A stretch of DNA of 45,690 nucleotides from Bacilli bacterium. Its GTDB lineage: Bacteria > Bacillota_I > Bacilli_A > RF39 > UBA660. Location of the stretch: assembly GCA_017405445.1 (NCBI GenBank), contig JAFRAK010000031.1:1-45690 (forward strand), given 5' to 3'. Made by a program: the position numbers and the translations under genes. Within the stretch, counting starts at the first letter, position 1, and the number at the start of each line of letters is the position of its first letter. A model generated the notes under the pieces. The model made no database searches. It saw only the letters and a program-made list of their open reading frames with translations, and was not told the origin of the DNA. This document shows positions 41,946-45,690 of this stretch, piece after piece.

Positions 41946-42825
41946 AGTCTAATACTTCCTCTAAACTAGGAATTGAATATCTAGAACCGATTCTCGTTAC
42001 TGATATTGCTCCAGCAATAGATGCATACCGAATTGCTTCTTCTAATGGATAGTTGTTTCCTATAAAGTATGTGAAAGCGCCATGAAATATATCCCCTGCT
42101 CCAGTAGAATCAACGGGTTTAACTTTTATACTTGGAATGATTTTATATTTTCCATCAACTATTGTTATACTACCATTTGCTTCAAGTGTCACAATAATAT
42201 TTGTTTGGAAGAAATCTTGTAAAGCTTTATGAATATCAACTAGTGTTTGAAAATCTCTAATATCTGTTTTTAATCCTGTAAATTGTTCTGCAAAGTCGTG
42301 TGAACAAATTACATAAGTAACCATTTTTCCTAGTTCTTTTGTATCATCATTTAATCTTCCTGCATCAAGAATTGAGATTGCATCAGGATTTTTTTCTAAT
42401 ACTTCTTTAGCAGTTTCTGGATGTTCTCCATCAATTAAAATAATATCAGCTTTTGTATTGATATCTTGATTCAACTTTCTAATAGGATCTCTTTTCGAAG
42501 TGATGATTGTTCTAGAGCCATTTTTTAAGTTGGCTAAAATATAACTACTTGATGTCTGATGATTCTCTCTTAATTCTAAGTATGTCGTATCTGCACCAAT
42601 TTCTTTAAAACTTTCTAATACTTTTTGACCATAATAATCATTTCCAACAATTGATACAATGCTAGTATTCATCCCCCACTTTGCTAGAAGATATGCACCA
42701 TTAGATGCTGGTCCCCCACCACATTCTATATGTTTATTAATTCTATATTTTACATTTTCTTTTGGAAAATCTTCCAAAGGTAATGTAATATCATATGTTG
42801 AATGTCCTACACACACTGCCTTCAT
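41929..42825 (-). CDS. PfkB-family carbohydrate kinase
   Basis: A 298-residue ribokinase-like sugar or nucleoside kinase. The N-terminal motif CGGGPASNGAYLLAKWG and C-terminal motif VDSTGAGDIFHGAFTYFIG (catalytic Asp in GAGD) are both present. The family phosphorylates sugars such as ribose, fructose, 2-keto-3-deoxygluconate or nucleosides; the substrate is not clear from sequence. It has a GGAGAAGGTGG site and overlaps the Smr gene downstream. Confidence 0.9.
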   Translation of the reverse strand: MKAVCVGHSTYDITLPLEDFPKENVKYRINKHIECGGGPASNGAYLLAKWGMNTSIVSIVGNDYYGQKVLESFKEIGADTTYLELRENHQTSSSYILANLKNGSRTIITSKRDPIRKLNQDINTKADIILIDGEHPETAKEVLEKNPDAISILDAGRLNDDTKELGKMVTYVICSHDFAEQFTGLKTDIRDFQTLVDIHKALQDFFQTNIIVTLEANGSITIVDGKYKIIPSIKVKPVDSTGAGDIFHGAFTYFIGNNYPLEEAIRYASIAGAISVTRIGSRYSIPSLEEVLDYDTII

Positions 42826-42883
42826 TTAACCACCTTCTCCTTGTTATTATATCAAATCTTTTTTGATGTTTAAAGATTTTTAT

Positions 42884-44515
42884 TTAAAAATACCAACTTG
42901 AAAATAATCTTAAATACTCTCCATAAGATTTGTTTATTTCTATTCCACTAACGACCGGATAATAAATCATAAAATAAAATAATACAATTAGTAAATATAT
43001 CTTTATAAAGTGTTTTAATTTCATTTTCTCCTCTATATATTTTAATAAGTATACAATACTTAAAAAATAAAATGGTAAAACCGGAAAGAAATGGTATAAA
43101 AACATCACTCTTTTTATAAACATATAAGGTATCCATAAGTAAATTATTGTTAGTAATAATAATGCAGCTGTTTTGTCTTTCTTTTGTATTGTTTCTATCA
43201 TTAATAATGGAATACTAATAAGACCTAAAAACCATATAATAATGTTTCCTACGCCAGAAATAGTTTCTTTTGTATCAATATATTCTTGCAAATGATACCA
43301 AACTGGCTTATAAGAAATTGGCCATGTATACCATTTAGAAGAAAAATCATGACTTTCTTTTAAGGTAGAATGATAATGATACATCTTTTTTTGTTCCAGT
43401 ATTATATTATTAATAGTATTTGTTTCATTTAAGTTGTTTGGAGATATCAAGTAAATTGATATATAAAACCCAATTGGTAAGAATATAAATAAAATAATTG
43501 GGGTAATAATCTTTTTCCAGTCTTTTATTCGATTTTGTAGTAGACGATATAGGTATAAAACAAATAATGGAATAATCATATATAGTCCTGTCCATTTAAT
43601 AGTAATTGAGAAAGAAAAGAATAATGCTGAAAGAATCATATAAAGTTTTTTTTCTTTTTTCAAAAATAATACCATATATAGTAAGGATAAACTCATCATT
43701 AGAACTAAGTGTGAATCTACTGTTCCCATCCTTGTATGCGCAAAATGAAAAGTATCTAATGCCATCAAAAGCATTGATATTAAAGCATATTTTCTTTTTT
43801 TAAATAAAACTATTCCAAATATATACATTACAATTAATAATAGTATTCCAGATATGTTACCCATTAAACGGTAATTAAAAGGGGTCATTTTCTTTGTTAT
43901 TGCGATTGGAATTGCTTGTATTAATTTGCCCAATGGAGGATGTGTCCACTCTTCTATTTTTAAATGAAATACTTTTTGATAAGCTGTTGTTGCAAAGTAT
44001 ATTTCATCAAAATACATTGAATTCATATAAGAAATTCTATCTGGTATCATTTCTTGTTCATCACTTAATAAATGAACACTTTTATTATTATATGAAATGT
44101 TTTTTATTTTTTGAATTTCATTCATTTTATTGATAAAACCAATTTCACCAATTGACGGGTTTTTTAAAAAATATAATCTTACATATTTACCTTTGTGATC
44201 TAATATAATATCATTCCAAGAAAAATACTTATCTGATTCGTATAAAGTAATGAAATCTAATTGTTCTTTCGTTTCTCCTACATATAATCTAAATTTGACA
44301 GTTTTTTCTCCTGAATAAAATCTCATTTTATAGTTATCATTGCTTTCTAATTCAATATCAATAATATCTTCTTTATTAGCACGAAAAAAAGTATTAGGAG
44401 AGGTAAAGTCTCCTAATTTATAAAAAGAAAGAATGGCATATAAAAGGACTATTATTCCTATAAATAAATAGTCTATTTTATTTAATTTTTCTACTTCTTC
44501 ATCCAAATATTTCAT
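42884..44515 (-). CDS. Bacterial PMT-type mannosyltransferase (GT39) with inserted outer domain
   Basis: A 543-residue multispanning protein of the dolichyl-phosphate-mannose-protein mannosyltransferase family, which transfers mannose from a polyprenyl carrier to extracytoplasmic proteins. The catalytic loop is MYFDEIYFATTAYQ with the Asp-Glu pair at about residues 168-169, followed by WTHPPLGKLIQAI, and LGNISGI-like sequence in the next segment. At least eight membrane segments follow. Between the first membrane segment and the catalytic loop is an unusual hydrophilic region of about 130 residues (about 35-165; MRFYSGEKTVKFRLYVGETK ... KYVRLYFLKNPSIGEIGF), perhaps a discoidin-like beta-sandwich. 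Protein O-glycosylation of the surface proteins in this window is possible. Confidence 0.85.
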   Translation of the reverse strand: MKYLDEEVEKLNKIDYLFIGIIVLLYAILSFYKLGDFTSPNTFFRANKEDIIDIELESNDNYKMRFYSGEKTVKFRLYVGETKEQLDFITLYESDKYFSWNDIILDHKGKYVRLYFLKNPSIGEIGFINKMNEIQKIKNISYNNKSVHLLSDEQEMIPDRISYMNSMYFDEIYFATTAYQKVFHLKIEEWTHPPLGKLIQAIPIAITKKMTPFNYRLMGNISGILLLIVMYIFGIVLFKKRKYALISMLLMALDTFHFAHTRMGTVDSHLVLMMSLSLLYMVLFLKKEKKLYMILSALFFSFSITIKWTGLYMIIPLFVLYLYRLLQNRIKDWKKIITPIILFIFLPIGFYISIYLISPNNLNETNTINNIILEQKKMYHYHSTLKESHDFSSKWYTWPISYKPVWYHLQEYIDTKETISGVGNIIIWFLGLISIPLLMIETIQKKDKTAALLLLTIIYLWIPYMFIKRVMFLYHFFPVLPFYFLSIVYLLKYIEEKMKLKHFIKIYLLIVLFYFMIYYPVVSGIEINKSYGEYLRLFSSWYF

Positions 44516-44568
44516 AATATCACTCTATGTTATTTATATCATAGAATGTAGAATAATCCTAGAAAGAT

Positions 44569-44597
44569 TTGATTTTTTCTTAATTTTTTGGTATAAT
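44569..44597 (+). promoter_or_regulatory. SigA-type promoter of the HExxH protein gene
   Basis: TTGATT (44,569-44,574) and TATAAT (44,592-44,597) are separated by exactly 17 bases, 24 bases before the start codon and just before the AGGGGGG ribosome site. Confidence 0.8.
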
Positions 44598-44621
44598 ATG
44601 TACTCATAAAAGGGGGGTACT

Positions 44622-45530
44622 ATGAATCAGATTTATCAAATGTGTTTAGATCTAGTGAATTATAATACAAAATCAGTGTGTCCAGAAACAAAAGAAATAT
44701 TGGCCGCTAGTGTATTTTCATTATTTTTAATTAAAGGAAATATTGTACTTCGTAAAATGCCTGATATTTTAAGTAACCTTACTATATATAGTGATAATCG
44801 TTCTGTAAGAGAAGTATATTTTGATGAAATCAGTAAAAAGAATAATACCTCTCATTTAAAGAATGCAGTTGCATGTGTTACTAGAGAATATCATTTTAAA
44901 GGAAATGTTGGTAGTGAAAAAAGAAGTTTAATTATTCCAAGAAAAAATATTTCTGAAAATCCAATTACAACAGTTGAAAAAACAACTCACGAACTTGTTC
45001 ACTTACTACGTTTTGGTGATTTAAAAAGAGAAAGAAATACTATTGTTCTTCAAGAAGGAATTGCTACTAAAAAATATAATGATATTGCACATACAAAATC
45101 TATGAAGAATATTACATTAGAAGAAGCTATTGTACAGGATGTTGCTAAGAAAGCTGTCGAGTCAATGCTTTCTTATTCTGAAGAAATTTCTTCTCCTTTG
45201 ATGAAGAAAATTAATTATCATAAAAATGATTATCATTCTACTATCTATGAAGCTCATGTGATTTTACTTAATTACTTTTTAAGAGATGAGGTTTTTAAAA
45301 AATTAGTTGATGAGTCTATGTCTACAAAATCTGGAATGAAACTTGAAAACTATTATAATTCTATCATGAATGATGAAAATGCTTTTAAAAGATTAAACTA
45401 TTATTTTGATGCTTTAGATGAAGCAATTGAAACAAATCGTTCTGAAAATGCAGTTAAAGCCGTTAATTGTATTAAAAAAGAATATCATAAATTTATAGAA
45501 AAACAAAATAACAAAGTTGTAAAAAGATAA
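44622..45530 (+). CDS. Putative HExxH zinc metallopeptidase-like protein
   Basis: A 302-residue protein without signal peptide or membrane segment. TTHELVHLLRFGD contains HELVH at residues 123-127. A second acid, Glu145, is in VLQEGIATK, 18 residues after the second His. This HExxH plus downstream Glu layout is that of gluzincin metallopeptidases; the rest (mostly helical, with a Lys-rich C terminus) matches no family I know. It has its own strong promoter, an AGGGGGG ribosome site, and a terminator next to the IS3 copy. Zinc binding and activity are inferred from the motif. Confidence 0.75.
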   Translation: MNQIYQMCLDLVNYNTKSVCPETKEILAASVFSLFLIKGNIVLRKMPDILSNLTIYSDNRSVREVYFDEISKKNNTSHLKNAVACVTREYHFKGNVGSEKRSLIIPRKNISENPITTVEKTTHELVHLLRFGDLKRERNTIVLQEGIATKKYNDIAHTKSMKNITLEEAIVQDVAKKAVESMLSYSEEISSPLMKKINYHKNDYHSTIYEAHVILLNYFLRDEVFKKLVDESMSTKSGMKLENYYNSIMNDENAFKRLNYYFDALDEAIETNRSENAVKAVNCIKKEYHKFIEKQNNKVVKR

Positions 45531-45588
45531 TTATAAAAAAGATTATAGATAATGAAGTGAACCCCAAATAGTTCACAAAAATAAAAAG

Positions 45589-45618
45589 GAGTCAGGAATT
45601 ATTTTTCTGACTTTTTTG
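45589..45618 (+). terminator. Terminator at the end of the HExxH gene / IS end
   Basis: AGTCAG/CTGACT stem with an 11-base loop followed by T6 on the plus strand, 60 bases past the HExxH stop. It overlaps the end of the IS transposase gene and may be part of the IS. Confidence 0.55.
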
Positions 45619-45690
45619 ACTTTAATCTGGTTGTATTGTAGAATAATATCCAATCTTCTACAAGTTTTTGGTATTCTTGTAAAGATGTGA
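45599..45690 (-). CDS. IS3-family transposase OrfB, C-terminal end (partial)
   Basis: Only the last 29-30 codons are in the window: TSLQEYQKLVEDWILFYNTT then RLKSKKSEK and a TAA at 45599. This matches the end of the integrase-core domain of IS3 OrfB (the ...YI.FYN..R... pattern after the last catalytic Glu). The rest of the gene is beyond the window. Confidence 0.65.
   Translation of the reverse strand, partial: TSLQEYQKLVEDWILFYNTTRLKSKKSEK

Larger units (their letters stand above)
45558..45690 (-). mobile_element. IS3-family element, right end (cut by window edge)
   Basis: An imperfect inverted-repeat end TGAACCCCAAATAGTTCAC (45,558-45,576) is followed, toward the window edge, by the last codons of an IS3 transposase. 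Ending in GGGGTTCA on the minus strand fits an IS150-type right end. The rest lies outside the window. Confidence 0.6.

Overview
The window is about 45.7 kb of very AT-rich chromosome. It probably comes from an uncultured low-GC, Gram-positive gut bacterium of the Bacillota (class Bacilli, in the RF39/Erysipelotrichales/Mycoplasmatota neighbourhood). The basis is purine-rich Shine-Dalgarno sites, lipoboxes, SipW/TasA-type secretion, a GerA-type germination gene, a preQ1-I riboswitch and standard use of TGA as stop. That placement is inference. An IS3-family transposase is cut at each edge.

Region 1 (about 90-16,100, minus strand) is a surface-fibre and secretion locus. A strong promoter at 14,646-14,674 drives a membrane-anchored TasA/camelysin-like protein and a second TasA-like protein with a SipW-type signal. 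A leaky-looking terminator follows. Then come a 46-residue protein, a 539-residue coiled-coil protein, a SipW-type signal peptidase with a long cytoplasmic extension, a giant secreted beta-helix protein of about 3,010 residues, and a signal-peptidase-like protein lacking recognisable catalytic residues. Upstream, with its own promoter, is a surface protein with an IPNTG sortase-like motif.

Region 2 (16,088-18,351) has a GNAT acetyltransferase, a lipoprotein and a YhhQ-type queuosine-precursor transporter preceded by a preQ1-I riboswitch.

Region 3 (18,456-25,671) is the most unusual part. An intact RlmD/RlmCD-type rRNA methyltransferase gene is followed by small accessory genes. These are separated by four intergenic elements (D, A, B, C), each containing a different, non-identical 3' end of an rlmD-type gene (encoding PRxxH(C/V)E...). 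Each element also carries short direct repeats, and three carry a clear stem. In three places the gene starts 4-6 nt after an rlmD stop codon and uses the AGGAGA-like last codons as its ribosome binding site. This looks like an integron-like cassette array, or serial insertion by integrative elements, at the rlmD 3' end. No recombinase is in the window. The block also holds an ORF6N-PLD protein behind a pseudoknot-plus-terminator leader, a frameshifted small gene, a four-repeat lipoprotein and a plasmid-type HTH protein.

Region 4 (25,748-35,768) carries a shortened GerA plus a very short GerC-like protein, two family-2 glycosyltransferases, an S51-like peptidase, a ComEC-like metallo-beta-lactamase protein, a WG-repeat protein, a DUF2974 hydrolase with a frameshifted tail, alanine racemase and a small membrane protein.

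Region 5 (35,813-45,690) has two tRNA genes, a small conserved-looking protein, two large membrane-anchored surface proteins (one with five Cys-rich repeats), a PfkB kinase overlapping an Smr protein, a bacterial PMT-type mannosyltransferase, and a putative HExxH metallopeptidase. It ends in the second IS3 copy.
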